A DNA stretch of 7,236 bases from Cellvibrionales bacterium (GCA_024645065.1 JAHEGP010000167.1:1-7236), one strand, 5' to 3'; positions 1-5,945 are shown, counted from the first letter of the stretch. Notes: generated from the sequence alone by a model not told the origin. Numbers and translations are program-made.

Positions 1-50
1 CGGTCCGGCGGTCCGGCGCCCGGCAACCCGGGATCACCAGACCCGGGGGA
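1..50. other. GC-rich tail downstream of the PF10118 gene
   Basis: This very GC-rich stretch lies just past the stop codon of the minus-strand gene. It contains the octamer CGGTCCGG twice in tandem (1-16). The motif ACCCGGG then occurs twice (from about 28 and from about 42), each followed by GATCA or GGGATCA. These could form hairpins in the 3' end of the transcript, but there is no T-tract on either strand, so a rho-independent terminator is not supported. No coding sequence is recognised. Confidence 0.25.
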
Positions 51-890
51 TCAGGCAGCGGCTTCGGTTTCGCTGCGCTGCCAGTTTTGCAGCGTGGCGC
101 GGGTATCCTGCTGCCAGGGGTGAAAGTCATCGCCAAAATAGGCTTTGTAGGCGGGCCAGATCTGGCGCAGCACCCCTTGCTTACCCAGCAGGAAGCGAAT
201 CCCCTCGCGCCAGTTGCCAAGGCGCCACAATTGGCCATCCCGGCGCAGCATATGCACGGTACCCACGACAATGTCCAGCAGCAGGAAGAAGCTGGCCCGG
301 CGCAGCGCGGTCTTGCGCATCTTCTCGCCCCCGCCAATGGCCCGGTAGACATCAAATGCCACCGCCTTGTGCTCCATTTCCTCCGCCGCATGCCAATCCC
401 AGAGTGCCCGCATGGCAGGCTCCGCCTCGGCCCGCATCGGGCTGGCTGCGCCCAGGTTCCACTGCGCGAGTATCGCGGTGATATGCTCCAGGGCTGCCGT
501 CGCCGCCAGCCGCTGGCGCGCCGAGAGCACCTTGTTGGTGATGGCGATGCTTTTTTCGATTCGCCCCTCCAGGTAGTCGAGGTCGTAGCCTCGCTGACTG
601 TAAAGCAACTGGTTGTAACGTTCGTGCTCGCGGCGATGAAAGCCCTCCTGGCCGCAAAAACCGCGGATCTCCCGTTGCAATTTGGGGTCGCTGATGCGAG
701 CGGCGTAGTGACGCACGCTGTCGATAAAAAACTTCTCACCCAGGGGGAAGGTGATGGACATCGCATTGAACCACGCGGTCTTGAAGGCACTGCCGCCGAA
801 CCAGTCGCGGCCGAGGCAGTCCATGATGTCGTGTTCGCGGTTGCGCGGCTCGATGTTGATATCTGCAGGCGTATGGGACTGTCGAGTCAT
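51..890 (-). CDS. PF10118-type 'metal-dependent hydrolase' with di-iron ligand pattern
   Basis: The predicted protein has 279 residues and resembles the family annotated as 'predicted metal-dependent hydrolase' (PF10118), whose substrate is unknown to me. Carboxylate and histidine residues are spaced as in a ferritin-like four-helix di-iron protein: E52, E82-x2-H85, E135, and E171-x2-H174 within WHAAEEMEHK. A hydrophobic segment around 200-210 (FFLLLDIVVG) suggests membrane contact or a buried helix. No signal peptide is evident. The start is the ATG at 890 because AGGAG (899-903, minus strand) sits 8 bases upstream; an in-frame ATG at 932 would add 14 residues and lacks such a site. The gene is transcribed alone, divergently from the flavoprotein at 1263. 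Family members often occur near monooxygenases and dehydrogenases in lipid-degrading bacteria (recalled knowledge). Family assignment is fairly secure; the reaction is unknown. Confidence 0.85.
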   Translation of the reverse strand: MTRQSHTPADINIEPRNREHDIMDCLGRDWFGGSAFKTAWFNAMSITFPLGEKFFIDSVRHYAARISDPKLQREIRGFCGQEGFHRREHERYNQLLYSQRGYDLDYLEGRIEKSIAITNKVLSARQRLAATAALEHITAILAQWNLGAASPMRAEAEPAMRALWDWHAAEEMEHKAVAFDVYRAIGGGEKMRKTALRRASFFLLLDIVVGTVHMLRRDGQLWRLGNWREGIRFLLGKQGVLRQIWPAYKAYFGDDFHPWQQDTRATLQNWQRSETEAAA

Positions 891-1059
891 GGTAATTGCT
901 CCTGCCAATCCGATGACATCCCAGTGTACCAATCAGGATGAAAGGGTGGCCAGCTGAATTTAAAGGTCTGCCTGGCTGACGATCGCTGGACTGGGCGCGC
1001 GGGAGGGGAACTGAACGATAACGTATATGGGCGCGATGAATTGCAGGGGCCTGGTTAAT

Positions 1060-1073
1060 CCACCCCGGGGTGG
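1060..1073. repeat. Perfect 14-bp palindrome CCACCCCGGGGTGG
   Basis: CCACCCCGGGGTGG reads identically on both strands with no central spacer. It lies 190 bases upstream of the plus-strand start at 1263 and 170 bases upstream of the minus-strand start at 890. Symmetry and location fit a dimeric repressor site, but no regulator is encoded next to it and the GC-rich background makes chance palindromes more likely. There is no flanking T-tract, so it is not a terminator. Confidence 0.35.
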
Positions 1074-1110
1074 CAGCGATGCCAGGAAGCGGGATAAACC
1101 GATTGTGGGG

Positions 1111-1146
1111 TCATCCGCTGCGGGGCCGTTCATCCGCTTCGGGGCC
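1111..1146. repeat. Tandem 17-bp direct repeat, 19-bp period
   Basis: TCATCCGCTGCGGGGCC (1111-1127) is repeated as TCATCCGCTTCGGGGCC (1130-1146), with one mismatch and a two-base gap. A third, more decayed copy may follow: ATCCTTGCGGGGGC at about 1153-1166 aligns if one base is deleted. A 19-bp period is close to two helical turns, which would put the copies on the same face of the DNA. This could be a tandem regulator site for the gene at 1263 or simple slippage duplication. Confidence 0.5.
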
Positions 1147-1191
1147 TGATGTATCCTTGCGGGGGCTGGGGTAAGCTGTTGGCAATACCAA

Positions 1192-1230
1192 GGCGCCCGA
1201 GATACAGCACCCCGGGCTGGCCTGGGCGCC
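1192..1230 (+). promoter_or_regulatory. GC-rich inverted repeat ahead of the flavoprotein gene
   Basis: GGCGCCC (1192-1198) and GGGCGCC (1224-1230) are perfect inverted repeats with 25 bases between them, including CCCGGG. The structure lies 33 bases upstream of the start codon and just before the ribosome binding site. If transcription begins upstream of it, it would form a leader hairpin. GGCGCC is itself palindromic and the DNA is GC-rich, so chance is a real alternative. Confidence 0.25.
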
Positions 1231-1252
1231 GCAATCATTTGCTCGACAATAC

Positions 1253-1257
1253 AGGAG
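1253..1257 (+). promoter_or_regulatory. Ribosome binding site AGGAG that sets the start at 1263
   Basis: AGGAG is followed by five bases and then ATG at 1263. The open frame extends upstream to 1149, but the 38 extra residues (beginning MYPCGG) match no part of the family and overlap the repeats. The downstream ATG is therefore the preferred start. Confidence 0.8.
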
Positions 1258-1262
1258 AGACC

Positions 1263-2198
1263 ATGAATTTCAACAACAGGGTAACGGCGCTTACCGGCTC
1301 GCGCTACCCCATTGTGCAGGCACCGATGGGCTGGATCGCTCGGGCTCAATTGGCCTCGGCGGTTTGCAACGCCGGGGGGATGGGTATCATCGAAACCTCG
1401 TCCGGTGAGCTCGACAAGGTAGCGGCGGAAGTGGCAAAAATGCGGGGCCTGACCGACCAAGCCTTCGGTATCAACATCGCCCTGGCTTTTGTGCGCGGCA
1501 GCAATATTATCGACTTCGTCATCGAACAGGGCATTCGCTTTGTTACCACCTCGGCCGGTAGCCCCGAGGTCTGCACCAGCGCTTTGCAGGACGCCGGAAT
1601 CACAGTATTCCATGTGGTGCCCACCCTGGACGCGGCACTCAAGGCGGTGGACGCTGGCGTCGACGGCCTGGTGGTGGAGGGTGGTGAAGGCGGGGGCTTC
1701 AAGAATCCCAGCCCCGTGTCGAGCATGGTTTTGTTGCCGCTTGTCAGGCAGCGGGTGGACGTCCCGATTATCGCCGCCGGTGGTTTCTGTGACGGCGCTT
1801 CGATGGCGGCGGCCTTCGCCCTTGGCGCCGAGGGGATCCAGATGGGCACCCGCATGGTGTCCTGTGCCGAGTCACCGGTGCACAGCAACTGGAAGCAGGC
1901 GATTATTCGAGCCAGGGAAACCGATACGGTTTTCCTCAATCAGCAATCCCGGCCGGCGCTGCGCGCCCTGCGCACGGAACGCACCGCCCGCTTGCAAGCG
2001 CTGGGTAAGTTCGATGCAATGGAACACATGAGCCGGATTCAGGACTTGTATTTTGGCGGCGATATGGAAGCAGCAATACCCCTGACGGGAGAAGTGTGTG
2101 GCCGAATCGATGCGGTTTTGACGGCGCAGCAAATCGTCGAACAAACGATTGATGAATTTCAGCGCGTTATCCAGCGTCTGTGCCGGCAGTACCCCTGA
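1263..2198 (+). CDS. FMN-dependent nitronate monooxygenase-like protein (2-nitropropane dioxygenase superfamily)
   Basis: The 311-residue protein has the TIM-barrel pattern of the nitronate monooxygenase / FabK superfamily, which binds FMN. Visible motifs are QAPMGW at 19-24 near the N-terminus, EGGEGGGF at 139-146, and the FMN-phosphate loop AAGGFCDG (171-178) continuing to GAEGIQMGTRM (188-198). In classical nitronate monooxygenases the motif is roughly GxEAGGH, with His as catalytic base; here that position is Phe146. The protein may therefore not oxidise nitronates. Superfamily members with other roles include FabK (enoyl-ACP reduction) and IpdC (steroid ring degradation in actinobacteria), so an acyl-CoA or ring-degradation role is possible (inference). 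It is probably cytosolic, with no signal peptide. It is transcribed alone and converges on qor. The superfamily is secure; the substrate is not. Confidence 0.9.
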   Translation: MNFNNRVTALTGSRYPIVQAPMGWIARAQLASAVCNAGGMGIIETSSGELDKVAAEVAKMRGLTDQAFGINIALAFVRGSNIIDFVIEQGIRFVTTSAGSPEVCTSALQDAGITVFHVVPTLDAALKAVDAGVDGLVVEGGEGGGFKNPSPVSSMVLLPLVRQRVDVPIIAAGGFCDGASMAAAFALGAEGIQMGTRMVSCAESPVHSNWKQAIIRARETDTVFLNQQSRPALRALRTERTARLQALGKFDAMEHMSRIQDLYFGGDMEAAIPLTGEVCGRIDAVLTAQQIVEQTIDEFQRVIQRLCRQYP

Positions 2199-2252
2199 GC
2201 CGGAGCGGGCCCGGCGACGGCCAGAGTGCTTTGCGGGGCACCCGGCTCAGGG
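2193..2252. repeat. 11-bp inverted repeat spanning both convergent stop codons
   Basis: CCCTGAGCCGG (2193-2203) is exactly complementary to CCGGCTCAGGG (2242-2252), separated by 38 bases. Each arm contains a stop codon: TGA of the flavoprotein (2196-2198) and TGA of qor on the minus strand (2249-2247). Smaller hairpins are possible inside (GCCGG 2199-2203 with CCGGC 2211-2215; GTGC 2226-2229 with GCAC 2238-2241). It may act as a shared barrier between convergent transcripts, but it lacks a T-tract, so classical intrinsic termination is not shown. Confidence 0.45.
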
Positions 2253-3218
2253 CAGCAATACGCTGGATCCCGTGGTTTTTCTCGCTTCGAGGTCGCGATG
2301 GGCTTGCCCGGCATCCACGAGCGCGTAGCGCTGCTTAACATCCACCACAATATCGCCGCTGAGCATCCGGGCAAACAAATCCGCTGACGACTTTTGCAGT
2401 TCCTCCGTGGTTGCGGTGTAAGTCATCATCGTCGGCCGAGTGATGAACAGCGAACCCTTTTGCGCCAGCACCTGTAAATCCAGCGGCGCGGGCGGTCCCG
2501 AGGCATTGCCAAAGCTCACCATGAGGCCGCGGGGGCGCAGGCAGTCCAGGGAAGCATCGAAGGTGTCCTTGCCGACGCCGTCGTAAACCACGGCCAGCTT
2601 TTTACCCTCGGTGATCTCCAGCACCCGCTCCACCACATTCTCATTGCGATAGTTAATGACCTCGTCGAAGCCGTTGGCACGTGCCAGCTCCGCTTTTTCA
2701 TCGGAACCGACCGTACCGATAGCCCGGGCGCCTATGCTACGGGCCCACTGGCCAAAGATCAGGCCAACGCCGCCGGCAGCGGCATGAAACAGGCAGGTCT
2801 CGCCAGCGCCCAGTGGGTAGGTGCGTTGGATGAGGTATTCCGCCGTTTGTCCCTTCAGCAGGGCGGCGGCAGCTTGCTCAAAGTCGACTCCCGGGGGCAA
2901 GCGCACCAGTCGATCCTGCGGCAGATTGATGGCCTCGGAGTAGGCCCCAATGCCCGCCGAACAGTAGGCGACGCGATCGCCGACTGCCAGGGAAACGCCT
3001 TCTCCCACGGCCTCTACCAGGCCGGCGGCCTCCAACCCTATGCCTGTGGGCAGCGGGAGAGGATATAAACCGCTGCGATGATAGGTATCGATAAAATTGA
3101 GGCCGATCGCTCGGTTGGCCACGGTTACCATTCCTGGTCCGGGGTGCTCCAGTGCCAGCTGCTGCAACTGCAATACTTCGGGCCCACCGTTTTTCTCTAT
3201 CCTGATGACTGCAACCAT
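2247..3218 (-). CDS. qor: NADPH:quinone oxidoreductase (zeta-crystallin-like)
   Basis: The 323-residue protein matches the E. coli Qor pattern closely along its length (about 327 residues there). It is a zinc-independent medium-chain dehydrogenase/reductase that passes electrons from NADPH to quinones in the cytosol. Visible hallmarks are GGPEVLQ at 11-17, AIGLNFIDTYHRSGLYP at 37-53, GLEAAG at 61-66, LKGQTAEYL at 121-129, the nucleotide-binding loop HAAAGGVG at 145-152, GTVGS at 168-172, VVYDGVGKDTF at 210-220 and LMVSFGNASG at 232-241. The structural-zinc cysteine cluster of alcohol dehydrogenases is absent, as expected. The ATG at 3218 is preceded by GGGG (3224-3227, minus strand) five bases upstream. 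A TATAAC on the minus strand (3253-3248) is a plausible -10 box, but I see no good -35. It diverges from pbpG and converges on the nitronate-monooxygenase-like gene. Confidence 0.95.
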   Translation of the reverse strand: MVAVIRIEKNGGPEVLQLQQLALEHPGPGMVTVANRAIGLNFIDTYHRSGLYPLPLPTGIGLEAAGLVEAVGEGVSLAVGDRVAYCSAGIGAYSEAINLPQDRLVRLPPGVDFEQAAAALLKGQTAEYLIQRTYPLGAGETCLFHAAAGGVGLIFGQWARSIGARAIGTVGSDEKAELARANGFDEVINYRNENVVERVLEITEGKKLAVVYDGVGKDTFDASLDCLRPRGLMVSFGNASGPPAPLDLQVLAQKGSLFITRPTMMTYTATTEELQKSSADLFARMLSGDIVVDVKQRYALVDAGQAHRDLEARKTTGSSVLLP

Positions 3219-3247
3219 ACTTTCCCCATCCCGGTTTACAGCCGATT

Positions 3248-3253
3248 GTTATA
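3248..3253 (-). promoter_or_regulatory. Possible -10 box for qor (TATAAC)
   Basis: On the minus strand TATAAC matches five of six bases of the sigma-70 -10 consensus and lies 29 bases upstream of the qor ATG. No convincing -35 hexamer is present 16-18 bases further upstream, so the promoter would be weak or activator-dependent if it is real. Confidence 0.35.
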
Positions 3254-3275
3254 CACCCTTTTTCGAATGCAGCCC

Positions 3276-3385
3276 AGTGACAGCAGAAGCAAAGGTGCGT
3301 GGTTTTTCGCACGGGCAAATCCTGGCAAAGTATTGCCCGGATTTTTCCTGTGTATTTCCTCACCTTTGCTAGACTAGTAGTCACT
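3276..3385. repeat. Nested inverted-repeat structure in the qor-pbpG gap
   Basis: Several complementary arms are nested around one centre. AGTGAC (3276-3281) pairs with GTCACT (3380-3385). AGCAAAGGTG (3288-3297) pairs with CACCTTTGCT (3361-3370), a perfect 10-bp match. CGGGCAA (3312-3318) pairs with TTGCCCG (3333-3339). Unpaired bulges are 6 and 9 bases between the outer two stems. The right edge adds GACTA-G-TAGTC (3372-3382), an alternative local hairpin. The whole could be a structured RNA, an operator array, or a remnant of a small inverted-repeat element. No coding frame within it looks real. I do not recognise it as a known riboswitch or RNA family. Confidence 0.5.
3312..3347 (+). terminator. 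Terminator-like hairpin upstream of pbpG
   Basis: CGGGCAA (3312-3318) and TTGCCCG (3333-3339) form a 7-bp stem with a 14-base loop, followed by GATTTTT (3340-3346). On the plus strand this resembles a weak rho-independent terminator. No plus-strand gene ends here, so it would act on a leader transcript of pbpG or a small RNA, if transcribed at all. The large loop and short T-tract keep confidence low. Confidence 0.35.
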
Positions 3386-3395
3386 CCATTTTGAT
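3366..3395 (+). promoter_or_regulatory. Possible sigma-70 promoter for pbpG
   Basis: TTGCTA (3366-3371) and TTTGAT (3390-3395) each match four or more consensus positions and are 18 bases apart. A transcript would start near 3402, about 60 bases before the TTG start codon. The -35 overlaps the right arm of the 10-bp inverted repeat, so folding or a bound protein could affect promoter access. Confidence 0.35.
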
Positions 3396-3447
3396 GACCG
3401 AATCGCTTGTTTTCTCGTGCGGATGGTCGATCACTAACCGGCAAAAC

Positions 3448-3453
3448 AAGGAG
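3448..3453 (+). promoter_or_regulatory. Ribosome binding site AAGGAG that sets a TTG start for pbpG
   Basis: A strong AAGGAG lies 7 bases before TTG at 3461 and 4 bases before TTG at 3458; a GTG at 3467 is 13 bases away. The open frame continues upstream to a TTG at 3407, but that start would leave this site inside the gene and put about 18 charged residues before the signal peptide. TTG 3461 is the best fit. Confidence 0.7.
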
Positions 3454-3460
3454 AAAGTTG

Positions 3461-4312
3461 TTGAGAGTGAACAGGGTATTCTTCGCGACGATTTTTTGTA
3501 TCCTCACCGCACATGCGCCGATCTGCGCGGGTCGGGCCGACGACCAAAGCCATTTTCTGGCGCTTAGCGGTGATCCGCATTTGCGCTCCGCCTCAGCGCT
3601 GGTGATAGGTGCCAGCGGCAACATCATTTACGCCAAAGATACAGACACCGTGCGTTCGATCGCATCGATCACCAAACTGATGACCGCTATGGTGGTGCTG
3701 GACTCCAAAGCGGATCTCGATGAGGTGCTGACCATTACCCGTGAAGATCGGGATACCGTGCAGATGACGGGTTCTCGACTGGGCTTTGGCGCCAAATTGG
3801 AGCGCCGGGAGTTGTTGCAACTGGCCCTGATGTCATCGGAAAATCGCGCCGCCAATGCGCTGGGTCGCAATCACCCCGGCGGGCTGGAGGCCTTTGTCGT
3901 GGCCATGAATGATAAGGCCCGAAGCCTTGGCATGGCAGACAGTCGATTTGCCGACCCGGCCGGCCTTCGCCCCGACAATGTCGCCACCGCCAGCGATCTC
4001 GCTAAAATGATCGCCGCGGCCGAGGACTACGCCCTCATCAAGCGTGCCACCACCTCTACCCGACTGTCCATTCGTCCCTACCGCAAACGCGGGCCCCTGT
4101 CTTTCGGCAATACCAATCGCCTGTTGCACAACGCCAACTGGCAGATCGACCTGAGTAAAACCGGGTTTCTCCATGAAGCCGGTCGTTGCCTGGTGATGCG
4201 CGCAAGGATAGACGGTGAGCCTGTTTCGATTGTCCTGCTCAATTCCTATGGCAAGCTCACGCCGTTTGGCGACTCCAATCGCCTGAAGCGATGGCTGCTG
4301 AATAACTCCTGA
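3461..4312 (+). CDS. pbpG: D-alanyl-D-alanine endopeptidase (PBP7/8 type, peptidase S11)
   Basis: The protein is a 283-residue periplasmic serine peptidase of the low-molecular-weight penicillin-binding protein group. It should cleave D-Ala to meso-diaminopimelate cross-links in peptidoglycan during wall remodelling. All three active-site motifs are present and in order: SITK with nucleophile S69 and K72, SEN at 126-128, and KTG at 233-235. The context LSKTGFLHEAGRCLVM is typical of PbpG. Residues 1-26 form a signal peptide: basic MRVNR, hydrophobic core to about 20, and a likely cut after GRA (24-26). The length is close to E. coli PbpG (about 310 residues); it lacks the C-terminal amphipathic anchor of PBP5/6. 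The start is the TTG 7 bases after AAGGAG. It is transcribed alone, divergent from qor and convergent with the monooxygenase. Identification is strong. Confidence 0.93.
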   Translation: MRVNRVFFATIFCILTAHAPICAGRADDQSHFLALSGDPHLRSASALVIGASGNIIYAKDTDTVRSIASITKLMTAMVVLDSKADLDEVLTITREDRDTVQMTGSRLGFGAKLERRELLQLALMSSENRAANALGRNHPGGLEAFVVAMNDKARSLGMADSRFADPAGLRPDNVATASDLAKMIAAAEDYALIKRATTSTRLSIRPYRKRGPLSFGNTNRLLHNANWQIDLSKTGFLHEAGRCLVMRARIDGEPVSIVLLNSYGKLTPFGDSNRLKRWLLNNS

Positions 4313-4379
4313 AGATTTCTTTCTGCCTTGCTGCGGAATTACGCGGGGAGACAGCACAGCCTGCCATCGCGGCCGTCGC

Positions 4380-5882
4380 TCAGGCGGCTTGCTCTTCGAT
4401 ATCCGACGACTCAAATTTTGTCGTAGTAAAATCCGCCATATTCGGTTCCTGCATCTCCTTTTCCCATTGTGGCCAGGTATAGGGCCACAGGATTGGCTCG
4501 CCATCCGGGTCGAGATACCAGCTATTGCACCCTCCAACCCAGACAGTCTTGCCCATACCGGCTTTCATGTAGTCTGCAAACCAGGCAACGGCTGAGGGTT
4601 TGACATCGATTTCGTCAAAGTCATGTCGACGCCAGCGCTGCATGACCTTGAGGATATAGTCGCATTGGACTTCACTCATGGCGATGACCGAGTAGTTGCC
4701 GATCGGCGTGTTGGGGCCCAGCATCAGGAAATTGTTCGGAAAGCCGGGCATAAAGACCGAGCGGTAGGTTTGCACCTTGTGTCGCCACGCCTCGTCGATG
4801 CTGAGCCCGTTTTTGCCACGCATATCCATGGGTCGCATATAGGCAGTCGGGTGGAAGCCGGTGGAGAGAACGATCACATCCAGCTCGTGCTCCACCCCGT
4901 CCTGCCCACGAATTCCAGCGGGCGTAATGGCCGCGATACCGCAATCGACCAGTTCCACATTGTTGCGTTGCAGGGCGGGATAAAGCGTGGTGTTGATGAT
5001 GATGCGTTTGCAACCCACCTTGTAATCGGGGGTCAGTTTGGCCCGAAGCACCGGGTCTCTCATACCGAATCGAAGATACAACTTACAGATCGCACTGAAC
5101 AGGGCATTTTGCGGCTTGTGCCCGGTGACGGCCTTGGTGAGAAGGTTTTGTAACATCCACTGGTAGCGTGCCGCTCGCCGGCGAATGCGATTGGGGTTTT
5201 CCCGCAGCCGCTTTTTAGTTCGCTCCGACAAGCTCCGATTTGGAATCGGCAGAAGCCATTGTGGCGTGCGTTGGAATACAGTGAGTTGGCCGGCGAGCTT
5301 GGCAACTTCGGGAATCACCTGTGCCGCGGTGGAGCCGGTACCGATAATGCCGACGCGTTTGCCCCTCAGATCGACATCGTGGTCCCAGCGGGCGGTGTGA
5401 AACATCGCGCCCCGGAAGCTATCGAGACCCTGAATGTCGGGTAGCGCGGGGTGATGCAATATCCCGGTACAATTAATGACGAAGTCAGCTTCATAGCTGT
5501 TGTGCTGGCTGGTTTTGACCGTCCACTTGCCTCGCTGGTAGACGCTGCTGACCACCGCTTCATTGAACTGGACACTATTGCTGACGCCGTATTTTCTGGC
5601 GACCCGCTCGAAGTACTGCTGAATCTCGGCGCCATCGGCAAACTGTTTGCTCCAGTCGGGGTTGGGTTCGAAGGAGTAGGTGTACATGTGGGACGGGATG
5701 TCACAGGCCACGCCGGGGTAGGTGTTCTCGCGCCAGGTACCACCGAGCTGTGACGCCTTTTCCAGAATACGGATATCGGTGATTCCGGCTTCGCGCAATT
5801 TGATAGTCATCAGAATACCGGTCATGCCTGCACCAATAATTACGACACGGGGATTGCGCAGTGCCGGTTCGGGTAACGTCAT
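4380..5882 (-). CDS. Flavin-dependent monooxygenase, Baeyer-Villiger type (class B)
   Basis: The 500-residue protein uses FAD and, by family, NADPH to insert oxygen next to a carbonyl or to oxidise a heteroatom. Domains in order: FAD-binding Rossmann loop GAGMTG at 17-22, LGGTWRENTYPG at 46-57, the Baeyer-Villiger fingerprint FRGAMFHTARWD at 156-167 (F156, G158, H162, W166), NADPH-binding loop GTGSTA at 181-186, STGF at 340-343 and GPNTPIGNYS at 389-398. The length suits single-domain class B enzymes. The substrate cannot be read from sequence; ketones, steroids or alkyl-chain intermediates are all possible. AlmA-type alkane oxidation is an alternative, but the N-terminal region does not look AlmA-like as I recall it. 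AGGAG lies 9 bases before the ATG (5892-5896, minus strand). It is divergently paired with an AraC-family gene whose likely operator overlaps its -35 box. Confidence 0.92.
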   Translation of the reverse strand: MTLPEPALRNPRVVIIGAGMTGILMTIKLREAGITDIRILEKASQLGGTWRENTYPGVACDIPSHMYTYSFEPNPDWSKQFADGAEIQQYFERVARKYGVSNSVQFNEAVVSSVYQRGKWTVKTSQHNSYEADFVINCTGILHHPALPDIQGLDSFRGAMFHTARWDHDVDLRGKRVGIIGTGSTAAQVIPEVAKLAGQLTVFQRTPQWLLPIPNRSLSERTKKRLRENPNRIRRRAARYQWMLQNLLTKAVTGHKPQNALFSAICKLYLRFGMRDPVLRAKLTPDYKVGCKRIIINTTLYPALQRNNVELVDCGIAAITPAGIRGQDGVEHELDVIVLSTGFHPTAYMRPMDMRGKNGLSIDEAWRHKVQTYRSVFMPGFPNNFLMLGPNTPIGNYSVIAMSEVQCDYILKVMQRWRRHDFDEIDVKPSAVAWFADYMKAGMGKTVWVGGCNSWYLDPDGEPILWPYTWPQWEKEMQEPNMADFTTTKFESSDIEEQAA

Positions 5883-5913
5883 CGCTAGTTGCTCCTCTTC
5901 AATGCCCTGAATC

Positions 5914-5940
5914 TTGCTATATTAACCGGCGCCTGATAAT
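5914..5940 (+). promoter_or_regulatory. Possible promoter of the AraC-family gene
   Basis: TTGCTA (5914-5919) and GATAAT (5935-5940, five of six consensus bases) are 15 bases apart on the plus strand. Transcription would begin near 5947, inside the first operator repeat. Regulator bound there would block its own promoter. The short spacer makes this a weak or conditional promoter. Confidence 0.4.
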
Positions 5941-5945
5941 GTCAA
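5916..5945 (-). promoter_or_regulatory. Monooxygenase promoter with perfect TTGACA -35
   Basis: On the minus strand TTGACA (5945-5940) is an exact -35 consensus. Two -10 candidates follow: TATAGC (5921-5916) at an 18-base spacing and TAATAT (5924-5919) at 15 bases. Both spacings are off the optimal 17, so the promoter likely needs help from an activator. Transcription would start near 5910, leaving a leader of about 28 bases before the ATG at 5882. Confidence 0.6.

Larger units (their letters stand above)
891..1262. other. Non-coding divergent intergenic region
   Basis: These 372 bases separate the divergent starts of the PF10118 gene and the nitronate-monooxygenase-like gene. I see no credible gene: an open frame on the minus strand here runs on antisense into the next gene, has no recognisable protein family, and overlaps the repeats. 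The region holds a perfect 14-bp palindrome, two tandem 17-bp repeats and a GC-rich inverted repeat, listed separately. A TTGGCA at 1179-1184 followed 16 bases later by GATACA (1201-1206) is a weak promoter candidate for the plus-strand gene. Confidence 0.5.

Noticed and set aside
87..941. Long plus-strand open frame of 284 codons antisense to the PF10118 gene
   Set aside because: It matches no family I recognise and mirrors a gene with clear conserved motifs and a good ribosome site; long antisense frames are common in GC-rich DNA.
960..1613. Minus-strand open frame of 217 codons across the gap and into the flavoprotein gene
   Set aside because: It overlaps strong family motifs on the other strand, includes the tandem repeats, and has no recognisable domain.
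2878..3627. Minus-strand open frame of 249 codons overlapping the starts of qor and pbpG
   Set aside because: It is out of frame with qor, reads antisense through the signal peptide of pbpG, and is low-complexity (Arg/Gly-rich) at its end.
3786..3797. TGGCGCCAAATT inside pbpG resembles the right end of the AraC operator (5968-5979)
   Set aside because: Only part of a half-site is shared, there is no partner 21 bp away, and it lies within conserved coding sequence.
4313..4379. Gap between the convergent pbpG and monooxygenase genes checked for a bidirectional terminator
   Set aside because: Only imperfect short complementarities are present and there is no stem followed by a T-tract on either strand.
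4389..5910. Several plus-strand open frames of 60-176 codons inside the monooxygenase gene
   Set aside because: All are antisense to a complete 500-residue protein with intact FAD, NADPH and Baeyer-Villiger motifs.
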